DNA from: VXRN01 sp963664365
Lineage (GTDB): Bacteria > Chloroflexota > Dehalococcoidia > Lucifugimonadales > UBA1123
Length of the DNA stretch: 64,000 nucleotides
Assembly: GCA_963664365.1 (NCBI GenBank)
Contig: OY761144.1
Coordinates: forward strand, 3,038,001-3,102,000
Reading direction: 5' to 3'
The notes beneath the pieces were generated by a model, which worked only from the letters and a program-made list of their open reading frames with translations, had not been told where the DNA came from and did not search any database. This document shows positions 41,814-51,799 of the stretch, piece after piece. Position 1 is the stretch's first letter. Each line of letters starts with the position of its first letter. Both the position numbers and the translations under genes were made by a program.

Positions 41814-42977
41814 ATGAAAATCGCTCAGAGAATGTCCCGACTTGGGACCGAGTCCGCTTTCGAGGTTCTGGCCAAGGCGCGACGCCTGGAAGCGGAGGGC
41901 ATGGAGGTCATCCACCTCGAAATCGGAGAGCCGGACTTCAACTCTCCGGCCAACGTAATAGACGCGGGCAAGCGCGCCCTCGACGAAGGATACACAAGCT
42001 ACGGCCCATCTCCGGGCTACCCGGAGCTGCGAGAGCGCATAGCCGAAGAGATTCGCGAGACCCGCGGAATCTCCGTGACCGGCGACAACGTGGTCGTGAC
42101 GCCGGGCGGCAAGCCGATCATGTTCTTCCTAATCATGGCGGTCGTCGATCCCGGCGACGAGGTGCTATATCCGAACCCCGGATTCCCCATCTACGAGTCT
42201 ATGATCAATTTCGTGGGCGGCGTCCCGGTCCCGATGCAGCTTCACGAGTCTAAGGACTTCAACATAGACATTGACGAGATAGCGGGGCAGATCACGAGCC
42301 GCACCAAGCTCATGGTCATCAACTCCCCCAACAATCCGTGCGGCTCGGTCATTCCCGGGGAAGACCTCGAACGGCTCTCCGAACTTGCCAAGCAGCACGA
42401 CATCATCGTGCTGTCCGACGAGATATACAGCAGGTTCCTCTACGAAGGGGAGCACCACTCCGTATCCAGCTTCCCCGACATGAGAGAGCGGACCATCATT
42501 CTCGACGGGTTTTCCAAGACCTACGCCATGACAGGGTGGCGCATCGGGTACGGGGTGATGCCGCCGGAATTGGTCGAACCCATCTCCAGGCTCGCCACCA
42601 ACAGCGTGTCATGCACGGCCAGCTTCACTCAGATGGCGGCGCTGGAAGCTCTAAGCGGGCTGCAGGATGATTCCTACGCCATGGTCGCCGAGTTCAAGAG
42701 GCGCAGAGACATCATCGTGGAGGGCCTAAACCAGATCAGAGGCATTCGATGCCGAGTTCCCAAGGGCGCCTTCTATGCGTTCCCGAACATCGAAGATACC
42801 GGGATGAGCAGCCAGCAGTTCGCCGACGACCTCCTGAACAAGGGCGGGGTAGCTTGCCTGACGGGTCAGGCTTTCGGGGAGTACGGCGATGGGTTCGTGA
42901 GGTTCTCGTTTGCCAACTCCGCGGAGAACATCGAAAAGGCGCTCGAACGCATCGAGAGCTTCGTCAAGAGCGCCTGA
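41814..42977 (+). CDS. Class I/II aminotransferase (aspartate aminotransferase-like)
   Basis: A 387-residue PLP enzyme of fold type I. The PLP Lys is in DGFSKTYAMTGWRIGY. Other family motifs are NSPNNPCGSVIP, VLSDEIYSRF and the C-terminal RFSFANSAENIEKALERI. The N-terminal VIHLEIGEPDF is typical of the aspartate/aromatic subgroup. It is the first of three co-directional genes, with nadE 39 bases downstream. Amino acid preference cannot be read from the sequence. Confidence 0.9.
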   Translation: MKIAQRMSRLGTESAFEVLAKARRLEAEGMEVIHLEIGEPDFNSPANVIDAGKRALDEGYTSYGPSPGYPELRERIAEEIRETRGISVTGDNVVVTPGGKPIMFFLIMAVVDPGDEVLYPNPGFPIYESMINFVGGVPVPMQLHESKDFNIDIDEIAGQITSRTKLMVINSPNNPCGSVIPGEDLERLSELAKQHDIIVLSDEIYSRFLYEGEHHSVSSFPDMRERTIILDGFSKTYAMTGWRIGYGVMPPELVEPISRLATNSVSCTASFTQMAALEALSGLQDDSYAMVAEFKRRRDIIVEGLNQIRGIRCRVPKGAFYAFPNIEDTGMSSQQFADDLLNKGGVACLTGQAFGEYGDGFVRFSFANSAENIEKALERIESFVKSA

Positions 42978-43016
42978 ATCTCGCAGCGATACGGAACGCC
43001 GTACCCGGAAAGATCA

Positions 43017-44759
43017 ATGCGCACCTTCAGAATAGCGCTCGCCCAGATCAACGTCACGGTCGGTGACCTGAACGGCAACACGGCGCGGATTCTGGACTGC
43101 ATCGAGCAGGCCCGACGCTCCCAGGTCGATCTGATAGCGTTCCCCGAGCTCGCCGTCCCCGGATACCCGCCCGAGGACCTTCTCCTAAAGCCCCAGTTCT
43201 TGGACGAGAATCGGCGATGCGTCGAGCGGGTCGCCGCCGCCTCGGACGGAATCGCCGTCGTCGTCGGTTTCGCGGACGCGCGCGACTCTGAGGTCTATAA
43301 CGCCGCCGGCCTAGCTTACGACGGCCGACTCGTGGACGTGTACCACAAGCAGTTCCTGCCTAACTACGGCGTGTTCGACGAAGACCGATACTTTCGGCCC
43401 GGCGACTCCTCACAGGTCTATGTCGTGAACGGAACGGCGGTCGGCGTCAACATCTGCGAAGACATCTGGTATCCCGTCGGCCCCACCGTTGCCCAACGGG
43501 CGGCTGGAGCAGAGGTAATCGTCAACATCAACGGATCGCCCTTTCACGTGGGCAAGCGAGATTTCAGAGACAAGATGCTCGCGACGCGCGCCGCGGACAA
43601 CGAGGTCTTTCTCGCGTATGTAAACCTGGTCGGCGGCCAAGACGAGCTGGTCTTCGACGGCGCGAGCATGGTCTTCGACCCGCTCGGCGCGGCTGTCGCC
43701 TCCGCGGGCCAGTTCGAGGAAGACCTGCTGATCGCCGACCTCGACGTTGAGTCGGTCTTCAGGTCGAGGCTGAGAGAGCCGAGGCCCCGAAAAGAGGACA
43801 CTTCGGCCCTAGTAGGGTCCGGACATGGGGAATTGATAGAAGTCTCAGGATGGCGCAACGAAGTCAGGCGTCCCCTGCCGAATGGCGTCCGGCGCGGAAG
43901 ATTCTACGACGGCGCGGAGGAGGTCTATCGCGCCCTGAAACTCGGCACGAGGGACTACGTCCGCAAGTGCGGCTTCGATAAGGTGCTGATCGCGCTATCC
44001 GGAGGCATAGACTCAAGTCTTGTCGCCGCCATCGCCGTGGACGCGCTGGGGTCAGACAACGTCGTCGGCGTCTCCATGCCGTCCAGGTTCTCCTCCGAGG
44101 GCAGCGTCGTGGATGCCAAGCTGCTGGCAGAAAACCTCGGAATCGAGTTGTGGACTCTGCCGATTGAGGCATCTTTCAACGCCATGATGGATACACTCGC
44201 TCCCCAATTCGAAGGCACAGACTGGGGCGTGGCCGAGGAAAACATCCAGTCCAGGATTCGGGGCAACCTGATTATGGCGCTGTCCAACAAGCTCGGCTGG
44301 CTCGTGCTCACGACCGGCAACAAGAGCGAGATGGCAACCGGGTACGCCACGATCTACGGCGACATGTCCGGCGGATTCGCGGTCATCAAAGACGTACCTA
44401 AGCTTTTATGCTACCACCTCGCCCGGTTCCGCAACTCTATCGAAGAAGAGCCTGTCATACCTCTGTCGGTCATCGACAAGCCTCCCAGCGCCGAGCTTAG
44501 GCCCGACCAGTTAGACCAAGACACCCTGCCGCCCTATGAGGAGCTCGACCCGATACTCAAGGCCTACGTCGAAGACGACCTCAGCTTCGACGAGATAGTC
44601 GCCCTCGGAAACGACCCCGAAGTCGTCAAGAAGATAATCGCCCTCGTTGACCGCTCCGAGTACAAGCGACGGCAGGCCGCCCCCGGAATCAAGATCACCC
44701 CGCGCAACTTCGGACGCGACCGCCGAATGCCAATCGCCAACAGGTGGCGGGCATATTAG
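43017..44759 (+). CDS. nadE: Glutamine-dependent NAD+ synthetase
   Basis: A 580-residue two-domain enzyme. The N-terminal nitrilase domain liberates ammonia from glutamine, and the catalytic Glu-Lys-Cys are seen in IAFPELAVPGYPPEDL, YHKQFLPNYGVFDEDRYF and NICEDIWYP. The C-terminal synthetase domain starts near residue 280 with the P-loop LSGGIDSSLVAAI and KSEMATGYATIYGDMSGGFA. It makes NAD+ from deamido-NAD+. The length is normal for the bacterial glutamine-dependent form. The small membrane protein follows almost directly. Confidence 0.94.
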   Translation: MRTFRIALAQINVTVGDLNGNTARILDCIEQARRSQVDLIAFPELAVPGYPPEDLLLKPQFLDENRRCVERVAAASDGIAVVVGFADARDSEVYNAAGLAYDGRLVDVYHKQFLPNYGVFDEDRYFRPGDSSQVYVVNGTAVGVNICEDIWYPVGPTVAQRAAGAEVIVNINGSPFHVGKRDFRDKMLATRAADNEVFLAYVNLVGGQDELVFDGASMVFDPLGAAVASAGQFEEDLLIADLDVESVFRSRLREPRPRKEDTSALVGSGHGELIEVSGWRNEVRRPLPNGVRRGRFYDGAEEVYRALKLGTRDYVRKCGFDKVLIALSGGIDSSLVAAIAVDALGSDNVVGVSMPSRFSSEGSVVDAKLLAENLGIELWTLPIEASFNAMMDTLAPQFEGTDWGVAEENIQSRIRGNLIMALSNKLGWLVLTTGNKSEMATGYATIYGDMSGGFAVIKDVPKLLCYHLARFRNSIEEEPVIPLSVIDKPPSAELRPDQLDQDTLPPYEELDPILKAYVEDDLSFDEIVALGNDPEVVKKIIALVDRSEYKRRQAAPGIKITPRNFGRDRRMPIANRWRAY

Positions 44760-44780
44760 TTGATAGAAGACCAGGACTTG

Positions 44781-45266
44781 ATGATCGACACACCACGGCC
44801 GCCTCCCCGGACGACAGAAGAAGACGACCGAGAATCCCCTCTAAGTGTGGCGCGCGGCTGGTTGCCATGGTGCGTCGCACTGATCTTCGCAATGACGATA
44901 GGATGGACTGTGGTCGTATCTTGGGAAGAGGTGTCGAATGGGAATCACGCAGGTTTTCGCCAAACCGCGATTGCGGTTGTGGATAGAGCCGCGCCCGCTA
45001 CCCCATTCATAGTCGTCTATGCGATAATGGCCGTAAGCCTGTTGGACATGTTGGGAGGATTCGCCATGGTTACCAAGCGATACTTGGAAAGCAAGTTTGT
45101 CAAGCCACTGATAGCTAGACACGAAGCTAGGGGTGAAGCTAGGGAGCGGCGCCGCTGGGCAGGGTGGAACGAGCGCCGGCTAAAGGCAGAGGAAGATGGC
45201 TTGCACTTTGACGAACCACCTCCCTCTGAGGATGCGTCAGAGTCGAACAACGGCAATCAGAACTAG
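44781..45266 (+). CDS. Small two-helix membrane protein
   Basis: About 161 residues. An acidic N-terminus comes first, then one membrane helix (LPWCVALIFAMTIGWTVVV), a loop, and a second helix (FIVVYAIMAVSLLDMLGG). A charged cytoplasmic tail has basic helix RHEARGEARERRRWAGWNERR and ends FDEPPPSEDASESNN. The WxxWNxRR..FDEPPP tail is also seen in phage-related or Chloroflexota hypothetical proteins; this is from memory, not a search. The start is ATG 44781, with CAGGA near. TTG 44760 right after the nadE stop is an alternative. Function unknown. Confidence 0.65.
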   Translation: MIDTPRPPPRTTEEDDRESPLSVARGWLPWCVALIFAMTIGWTVVVSWEEVSNGNHAGFRQTAIAVVDRAAPATPFIVVYAIMAVSLLDMLGGFAMVTKRYLESKFVKPLIARHEARGEARERRRWAGWNERRLKAEEDGLHFDEPPPSEDASESNNGNQN

Positions 45267-45568
45267 CCCACGCCCCTGTCAGTTCTTATGAATCAGTATT
45301 CGGGTCTGTCCGACTCGCTCAGGTGCGGCTCGGCCTTCGCCTCGACCGAAATCCACCACCTAACTGTCAGATGCGCATAGGGCCGGTTCGTGAACCGCCC
45401 GCGCCCGCCGACACCCCAATACCATCGTCAGGTGGATCGGGGCTTCTGTGTCTTGGATCGCTAAGTGGAAAGGCGGCGCTACTTGGGGCATAATGGTTGT
45501 AGTCCATGGGCGGCATCGTCGTCCTAGGCGTGCAAGTCGTGAACTCAGAGTAATAGGGAGGCTGGGAC
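45267..45568. other. Spacer with palindromic repeat, no gene seen
   Basis: A 300-base spacer before the third binding-protein gene. It carries GGGCCGGTTCGTGAACCGCCC (45380-45400), a near-palindrome of the same style as the one at 63662. A CATAAT hexamer at 45489 could be part of a promoter, but no matching -35 is clear. The gene start has GGGAGG eight bases ahead. Confidence 0.5.
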
Positions 45569-47668
45569 ATGCAGTTATTGGCATCGGCGCGTTTTTCGAT
45601 TTTGGCTTTGGCGGCCCTGACCTTGGTGGCGCTTGCGGCGTGTTCGGACGACCCCGAACCCGTTGTCGTCGAGAAAGTAGTGGAGGTCGTCAAAGAAGTC
45701 CCCGTAGAGAAAGTGGTGGAAGTGCCCGTAGAGGTCGAGAAGGTCGTCGAAGTCGAGAAAGTGGTGGAGGTGGAGAAGATCGTCGAGGTCGTCAAGGAAC
45801 CCGAACCCGCCGAGGAACCCGTGACGACGGCAGGCCCGCCGATATACCAGATGGGGATATTCGAAGAGCCTATCTCAAGGAACTTCTGGAACTACTACGG
45901 CGGCCCGGCCGGATCGGTCTGGACCAAGTACGTCCTGGCCGGCCACACCGGTTCGATGTACGGATACTCAGACCAGCGGTTTGACTGGATCCCCTCTTTG
46001 GCGGCGGACTTCCCCACCGACCTGAAGAAAGAGACGGTCGGCGGCGGCGAGTTCTGGACCGCCGAGGTCCCCCTAAAGACCGGCGTGACGTGGAGCGACG
46101 GCCATGAGTTGGACGCGGGCGACTTCGTGTTCACCGTCAACACCGTGCTCGACCTTGAGCTTTCGTCCAACTGGGCGGCGGTGGTCGATCGCGCATTCTT
46201 GGACCGTGTAGAGGCGCTGGACAGCCACAGATTGAAGGTGTTCTTCAAAACGACGGACGAAGAAGGCAACCCGCAGACCCCCGGGTTGAGCGTGTGGCAG
46301 TTCGGACTGGGTTTCATGCCGGCGCTCGCCGAGCACTATTGGGCGCCGGTCATCGAAGAGGTAAAGAGGGCCGGGGAGATCGAGCAGCAGCACGAAGCGC
46401 TGTTCGCTCACGTCCCTGATGGAGAGCCGACACTCGGAGGATTCACCTTCAGCAAGTGGGAGCCCGGAGCTTTCTTCGAGAACGATACGAATCCCAACTA
46501 CTATGGCATTGGAACCATGATCACGATGTACGAAAACGGAGCGTACTCTGAATCGAACGAACGCACCGGCCACTCCGCCACCTACTTCGATGAGGCATCG
46601 GGCGACAAAACCCTTGAGTACACGGTCGGACCGCACGTCGAGTCCGGGATATTCAGCATCTACGGAAACCAGGACGCCGCGATTCTGGCCCTTACCAAGG
46701 GGGATATAGATTACGTCTTCAACCCGCTCGGCCTGGAGAAGGGTTTCCTCGACCGCGTGAGGAGTAGCCCGGACATTCAGGTCGTCTCGAATGCCAACAA
46801 CGGCGTCCGATACCTAGGCTTCAACGTTCGCAAGGCCCCGATGAACATCAAGGAGTTCAGGCAGGCCGTCGCGACCGTCATAGACAAGGAGTTCGTCGCC
46901 AGCACCATCCTTCAGGACGCGGCTATACCTGTTTACGCGATGGTGCCGGAAGGAAACGGGTTCTGGCACAACTCGGACGTTCCCAAATACGGGAAGGACA
47001 TGAGCCGTGCCGAGCGCATAACCCAGGCCGTCGATCTTCTCAAGAGCGCGGGATTTACATACGAGCAGGAGCCCGAGCTCAGCGAGGACGGCAACTTCGT
47101 CTCCAAGCAGGGCAAGGGCCTCAAGATGCCGGACGGCGCGCCCGTCCCCGAAATGCAGCTTCTCGCCCCGAGCGCGGGTTACGACCCGATGCGGTCCACC
47201 TTCGCGATATGGGTCGATCGCTGGCTGAACGACATCGGAATACCGGTCCGAGCCAACCTGACGGGATTCAACGTGATCGTCGATGAACTGTTCAGCGATA
47301 CGGTCGCCGAAGACCTGGACATGTGGATGCTCGGATGGGGGCTGTCGATATTCCCGGACTACCTGGAGAACTTCTTCCACAGCAGGCACGCCCCGGAGGT
47401 CGGCGATGGGTATAACTGGGGCGGATACTCCAATAGCGAGTTCGACAAGCTCGCGCTTGGACTGCTCTCTGAGACAACCATAGAAGGCGCGCGCGACAAG
47501 GTGTTCCAACTCCAGGAGTTCCTGGCCGAGGAACTGCCCTACGTGACCCTGTTCACGACTCCGAAGCTGGACGCGTACCGCTCGGCCCGTATCGAGTTCC
47601 CGTACACGGACGTCCTCGGCGGACTGGAGCAGCTAAGTGGAATGCAGCATGAGGCGTTGATCAAGTAG
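45569..47668 (+). CDS. ABC importer solute-binding lipoprotein, family 5, with V-E-K stalk
   Basis: A 699-residue SBP_bac_5 lipoprotein, first gene of a complete five-gene importer operon. The lipobox is VALAAC. Residues about 30-90 form a V/E/K stalk (VVEKVVEVVKEVPVEK and related short repeats), shorter and of different unit from the 2552 gene. The binding domain has an insertion-rich middle, DVVFNPLGLEKGFL-like stretches and the C-terminal WGLSIFPDYLENFFHS. The permease gene begins 13 bases after the stop. The ligand is unknown, but downstream genes suggest a sugar, sugar acid or small organic acid. Confidence 0.9.
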   Translation: MQLLASARFSILALAALTLVALAACSDDPEPVVVEKVVEVVKEVPVEKVVEVPVEVEKVVEVEKVVEVEKIVEVVKEPEPAEEPVTTAGPPIYQMGIFEEPISRNFWNYYGGPAGSVWTKYVLAGHTGSMYGYSDQRFDWIPSLAADFPTDLKKETVGGGEFWTAEVPLKTGVTWSDGHELDAGDFVFTVNTVLDLELSSNWAAVVDRAFLDRVEALDSHRLKVFFKTTDEEGNPQTPGLSVWQFGLGFMPALAEHYWAPVIEEVKRAGEIEQQHEALFAHVPDGEPTLGGFTFSKWEPGAFFENDTNPNYYGIGTMITMYENGAYSESNERTGHSATYFDEASGDKTLEYTVGPHVESGIFSIYGNQDAAILALTKGDIDYVFNPLGLEKGFLDRVRSSPDIQVVSNANNGVRYLGFNVRKAPMNIKEFRQAVATVIDKEFVASTILQDAAIPVYAMVPEGNGFWHNSDVPKYGKDMSRAERITQAVDLLKSAGFTYEQEPELSEDGNFVSKQGKGLKMPDGAPVPEMQLLAPSAGYDPMRSTFAIWVDRWLNDIGIPVRANLTGFNVIVDELFSDTVAEDLDMWMLGWGLSIFPDYLENFFHSRHAPEVGDGYNWGGYSNSEFDKLALGLLSETTIEGARDKVFQLQEFLAEELPYVTLFTTPKLDAYRSARIEFPYTDVLGGLEQLSGMQHEALIK

Positions 47669-47681
47669 CGGGGAGCGGGCA

Positions 47682-48830
47682 ATGGCTAAGTACCTGCTGA
47701 AGAGGATGGCGCAGATACTCCTCACGCTGTTCGTGTTCCTGTCGTTAGTGTTCTTCATCGTCAACGCTCAGCCGGGGGACGTCAGCAACTTCTACGCGCT
47801 GAACCCGGACCTCCCGCCTGAGACTAGGGAGCGGCTCCAAGACCTGTTCGGAGTGAACGAACCGCTTTGGAAGCAGTACGCGGTTCACGTCAAGAATACG
47901 TTCACGGGAAACTTCGGCATCTCGTTCAGCCACTACCCGAGGTCGGTCGCCGACGTGATCAAGGAGCGGCTGCCCAGGACCCTGGTGTTGTTCCTGACCG
48001 CCGCCGTGTTCTCGTTCTACCTCGGCTTCGCCCTGGGTAAGATAATCGCGTGGCGCAGGGGCAGATGGGTCGAGTACACCTCGACGGTCGGCGGCGTCGC
48101 TCTCTACACGGTGTTCACCCCCTGGTTTGGGCTGATGATGATCTGGTTCTTCGCCTTCAAGGCGGGATGGTTCCCCATAGGGAAGTTCCTGGACCCCGTG
48201 CTTTGGAGAGACGCGCCCGTTGACGCCAACTCGGTCTTCAACCGGATGATACTGACCGCGATCATAGTGTCCGTCGCCGTGTTCGCCGTGTTTCTGGTTA
48301 CCTCAAGAAAGCGGGCCTCCGGCGCGCGGCTCATCCGCGCCGCGAGCGTCGCGGCCGCGATTCTGGCCGTCATCGTCGTATGGCTCGCGTCGGGCGCGGC
48401 GACCTACGCCTGGGACATCGTCAGGCACATGGCGTTGCCCGTGATCACGCTCACGCTGATCAGCTTCGCCGGAACCATGCTTCTGACCCGCAACAGTATG
48501 CTCGAAACTATGCGAGAGGACTTTGTGATGGCGGCGCGGGCCAAGGGGCTGCCCGAGCGCGACGTGCGCGACAAGCACGTCGCCCGGAACGCCCTCCTGC
48601 CGGTCGTAACCAGCTTCGTCTTCAGCCTCGCCTTCGCCGTGGACGGCGGCGTCATTACGGAGTCGATATTCTCCTGGCCCGGCATGGGTCAGACACTGGT
48701 ATCGGCGGCGGTGTCGGAGGATTTGCCTCTGGCGGTGGGAGCGTTCGTGTTCGTGGGGATATTCGTGCTGGTGGCGCACCTGGTGGCGGACGTTCTGTAC
48801 GCCTATCTGGACCCGAGGATACGGTACTGA
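47682..48830 (+). CDS. ABC importer permease, DppB/OppB type
   Basis: A 382-residue permease with the typical N-terminus YLLKRMAQILLTLFVFLSLVFF and the DppB loop NEPLWKQYAVHVKNTFTGNFGISF. About seven membrane segments are predicted, one more than usual, because an extra segment lies near residues 190-210. The coupling loop is RAKGLPERDVRDKHVARNALLP. The next permease begins at the same base as the last base of its stop (TGATG overlap). Confidence 0.9.
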   Translation: MAKYLLKRMAQILLTLFVFLSLVFFIVNAQPGDVSNFYALNPDLPPETRERLQDLFGVNEPLWKQYAVHVKNTFTGNFGISFSHYPRSVADVIKERLPRTLVLFLTAAVFSFYLGFALGKIIAWRRGRWVEYTSTVGGVALYTVFTPWFGLMMIWFFAFKAGWFPIGKFLDPVLWRDAPVDANSVFNRMILTAIIVSVAVFAVFLVTSRKRASGARLIRAASVAAAILAVIVVWLASGAATYAWDIVRHMALPVITLTLISFAGTMLLTRNSMLETMREDFVMAARAKGLPERDVRDKHVARNALLPVVTSFVFSLAFAVDGGVITESIFSWPGMGQTLVSAAVSEDLPLAVGAFVFVGIFVLVAHLVADVLYAYLDPRIRY

Positions 48831-49780
48831 TGTCTGCCGATCATACCCAAGCCGCCGCGCCGACTGCCCTCTGGCGTGTTCGCGTCAGGCTCGCCTCTCG
48901 CAGCCTGCGAGAGAACTGGTCGCTGTTTCTTGAGGCGCGGATTGGGGTTATCGGGCTGGCGGTGATCGTGTTCTACGCGCTGCTGGCGATGGCGCACCCG
49001 GTTCTGATGAACACCGTTTGGGAGGAGCGGATCTATGACCCGGTGGTGGGATACTCTTTCGATGAGACTCGTCAGCCAGCGCCCCCGAGCCTGAGTCACC
49101 CGCTAGGCACGGATCCGCTGGGCCGTGACATCCTGAGCCAACTGATGTACAGCGCGAGGTCGGAGTTTCTGCTCGGACTGTTGGCCGCGGTGGTCACTGT
49201 CACAATCGGCACCGCGGTCGGAGCGGTGTCGGCCTATTTCGGCGGCGTCGTGGACATGTTGCTGATGAGGCTCGCGGACATAATGATAATGATGCCCGGC
49301 ATTAGCGTACTCATAGTGCTGAGTGCCCTGATAGGCGTGGAGCACTTTGAGTTAGCCTTGATCATCGGCATACTCTCAGGCTTCGGAGGGACGGGCGTCG
49401 TGCTCAAGTCGCAGGCCCTGTCCGTGGTGGTGAAGCCCTACGTTGAGGCGGCCAGGACCGCCGGCGGCGGACACTTTCACATCATCCTGACCCACGTCGT
49501 GCCGAATCTCCTCCCGCTGTCGTTCCTGTACATGATGTTCACCGTGACCAGCGCGATATTCTCAGAGGCGGTATTGAGCTTCCTCGGCCTGCTGGACGTC
49601 CGCATGAGTTGGGGGCTGATGATCCACACTACCGAGTCGGCCGGCTACCTATTGCAGGTCGCCGAATACTGGTGGCTGATATTTCCGGCCAGTTTGTCCA
49701 TTACACTGCTCTGCTCTTCTTTCTATCTCGTCGGGCGGTCGCTGGACGAGGTCGTGAACCCCAGGCTCAGGCGCCGATGA
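48830..49780 (+). CDS. ABC importer permease, DppC/OppC type
   Basis: A 316-residue permease. ATG 48830 overlaps the previous stop (TGATG); a much longer frame upstream is only an overlap with the DppB gene. LGTDPLGRDILSQLMYSARSEFLLG and the coupling loop YVEAARTAGGGHFHIILTHVVPNLLP are family marks. It overlaps the ATPase gene by ATGA at its end, so the five genes are closely coupled. Confidence 0.9.
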   Translation: MSADHTQAAAPTALWRVRVRLASRSLRENWSLFLEARIGVIGLAVIVFYALLAMAHPVLMNTVWEERIYDPVVGYSFDETRQPAPPSLSHPLGTDPLGRDILSQLMYSARSEFLLGLLAAVVTVTIGTAVGAVSAYFGGVVDMLLMRLADIMIMMPGISVLIVLSALIGVEHFELALIIGILSGFGGTGVVLKSQALSVVVKPYVEAARTAGGGHFHIILTHVVPNLLPLSFLYMMFTVTSAIFSEAVLSFLGLLDVRMSWGLMIHTTESAGYLLQVAEYWWLIFPASLSITLLCSSFYLVGRSLDEVVNPRLRRR

Positions 49781-50751
49781 ACGCCGAAACGGTCCTTGCC
49801 GTCGATAACCTGACGATGCACTACGCCACCCGCGCCGGGGCCGTTAGGGCGGTCGATGGCGTCTCGTTTTCTATCGAGCGCGGACAGTCGCTCGGCTTGG
49901 TGGGGGAATCCGGCTGCGGCAAGTCTTCGATTGCGGCTACCTTGCTCAAGCTGCTCCCCGACAACGCGAGGCTGGTATCCGGCAGTATCTCCCTCAACGG
50001 CGTGGACCTAGTCCCGCTCGACGAGGAGCGGATGCGGGCGTATCGCTGGGACCGGATATCCATGGTGTTCCAGGCTGCGATGAACTCTCTCGACCCGGTT
50101 TACAGAGTGGGAGACCAGATAGTCGAAGCTCTGGAGGCCCACTACGTGACGGCGCGCCAGGACGCCATCGAGCGCGTTCGGGAGCTTTTCGACCTTGTGA
50201 GCCTCGACCCCGGCTTCATTCTGCGCTACCCGCACGAGTACAGCGGCGGCATGAAGCAGCGGGCGATCATCGCGATGGCGCTGGCCTGCGAACCGGACCT
50301 CATGATCGCCGACGAACCCACAACCGCCCTGGACGTGATCGTTCAGGACAAGATCCTGCGTGAGATGCGGAAAATCCAGCGTTCGCTCGACATGAGCATG
50401 ATCTACATCTCGCACGACATGGCGGTGATAGCGGAGGTCAGCGACATCGTTGGAGTGATGTACGCGGGCAAGATAGTCGAGTTCGGCCCGACCTCCGACG
50501 TTTACGCCACGCCGATCCATCCATACACGCGCGCGCTGATGTCCGCTTTTCCGAGCGTAAAGGGCGAAAAGCGCGAGTTGACGACGCTGCCCGGCGAGCC
50601 GCCGAACCTGTTAGACCCGCCAAGCGGCTGCCGCTTCAATCCCCGATGTTCGTACGCGACGGACGAATGTCGCACTTCCGAGCCGCCCATCGTCCGTCGG
50701 GGCGCTCACTGGGCAGCCTGCTGGAACCCTCCGGGCGAAGTGAGATCATGA
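49777..50751 (+). CDS. ABC importer ATPase, DppD/OppD type
   Basis: A 324-residue cytoplasmic ATPase. Walker A is GESGCGKSSIA, the signature YSGGMKQRAIIAMAL, and Walker B LMIADEPTTALD, followed by the switch His (YISHDM). The C-terminal oligopeptide/dipeptide domain reads HPYTRALMSAFPSVKGEKRELTTLPGEPPNL-like, with Cys residues of the family (CRFNPRC). The start overlaps the permease stop by ATGA. Because two other importers in this window lack ATPases, this pair may also serve them. Confidence 0.93.
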   Translation: MNAETVLAVDNLTMHYATRAGAVRAVDGVSFSIERGQSLGLVGESGCGKSSIAATLLKLLPDNARLVSGSISLNGVDLVPLDEERMRAYRWDRISMVFQAAMNSLDPVYRVGDQIVEALEAHYVTARQDAIERVRELFDLVSLDPGFILRYPHEYSGGMKQRAIIAMALACEPDLMIADEPTTALDVIVQDKILREMRKIQRSLDMSMIYISHDMAVIAEVSDIVGVMYAGKIVEFGPTSDVYATPIHPYTRALMSAFPSVKGEKRELTTLPGEPPNLLDPPSGCRFNPRCSYATDECRTSEPPIVRRGAHWAACWNPPGEVRS

Positions 50752-51767
50752 CCGTCTCGACCCGCACGTCCGCTTCCTCCAATCGCCCCTTGGTCAGCGC
50801 CGTCGGCCTGTCCAAGCTCTTTCCGGTGTCCGCCGGGTGGTTTAGCCGAAGTCACAGCTTCGTTCACGCGGTCGATGGCGTGTCGTTCGACCTCATGCCG
50901 GGCGAGTCTTTCGGCCTGGTTGGCGAGTCCGGCTGTGGAAAGACTACTACGGGCAAGCTGCTTGTACGTCTTTCCGAGCCGACCGGCGGCCAGGTCCTGT
51001 TCGATAGCGGAACCGAGGACCTCGAAGACATCGCGCATCTCAAGGGAAGGCCGCTGAAGGAGTTCCGGCGCAAGGTCCAGATGGTATTTCAGGACCCCTA
51101 TGAGTCGATGAATCCCCGTAGGACGATATTCGACACGGTCGCCGAACCTCTCAAGGTTCAGAAGATGGGCGGCCCGTTGGAGCAGTTGGAGCGTGTCTCG
51201 GAGATGCTGGCTCTGGTCGGACTCACCCCTCCGGCAACCTTCCTGTTCAGGTTTCCCCACGAGCTTTCGGGCGGGCAGCGTCAGCGCGTCGCCATAGCCA
51301 GGGCGCTGGTCGTCGATCCGTCATTCGTGGTGGCGGACGAGCCCACTTCGATGCTGGACGTGTCCATCAGGACTGGCATCATGCGGCTAATGGAGGATCT
51401 GGCGGGCCGCCTGGGAATCAGCTACCTGTACATCACGCACGACTTGGCAGTCGCCAGGTACATGTGCAGCCGAATCGCGGTCATGTATCTCGGCAAGATA
51501 GTCGAGATGGGGGTGACTGAGGAGATTCTTCAAAGTCCCGCGCATCCCTACACTAAGGCGCTGCTGTCCGCCGTCCCCGTTCCGGACCCGGCGGCGGCGA
51601 GGGCGCTGCCCAACATAGAAGGCTCGGTTTCCGTACCCGTGGACCCGCCGTCCCGATGCAGATTCTACGACCGCTGCCCCATCGCCGACGAATTCTGCCG
51701 AGAGAACGACCATCCCCCGCTCGAAGACAAAGGGGGCGGTCGAATGGCAGCCTGCTACAAGGCATGA
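50748..51767 (+). CDS. ABC importer ATPase, DppF/OppF type
   Basis: A 339-residue partner ATPase. Walker A is GESGCGKTTTGKLL, the signature LSGGQRQRVAIARAL, and Walker B FVVADEPTSMLD. PSRCRFYDRCPIADEFC near the end is the family's C-terminal Cys pattern. The start is ATG 50748, in a four-base overlap with the previous stop. It ends the operon 200 bases before the enolase-superfamily gene. Confidence 0.93.
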   Translation: MTVSTRTSASSNRPLVSAVGLSKLFPVSAGWFSRSHSFVHAVDGVSFDLMPGESFGLVGESGCGKTTTGKLLVRLSEPTGGQVLFDSGTEDLEDIAHLKGRPLKEFRRKVQMVFQDPYESMNPRRTIFDTVAEPLKVQKMGGPLEQLERVSEMLALVGLTPPATFLFRFPHELSGGQRQRVAIARALVVDPSFVVADEPTSMLDVSIRTGIMRLMEDLAGRLGISYLYITHDLAVARYMCSRIAVMYLGKIVEMGVTEEILQSPAHPYTKALLSAVPVPDPAAARALPNIEGSVSVPVDPPSRCRFYDRCPIADEFCRENDHPPLEDKGGGRMAACYKA

Positions 51768-51799
51768 GGGTCGGACGAAATCCACCACCGATGCCCGTA

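Noticed and set aside
48380..49780. 466-codon version of the DppC permease
   Set aside because: The first 150 codons overlap the DppB gene in another phase. ATG 48830 overlaps the previous stop and starts the conserved sequence.
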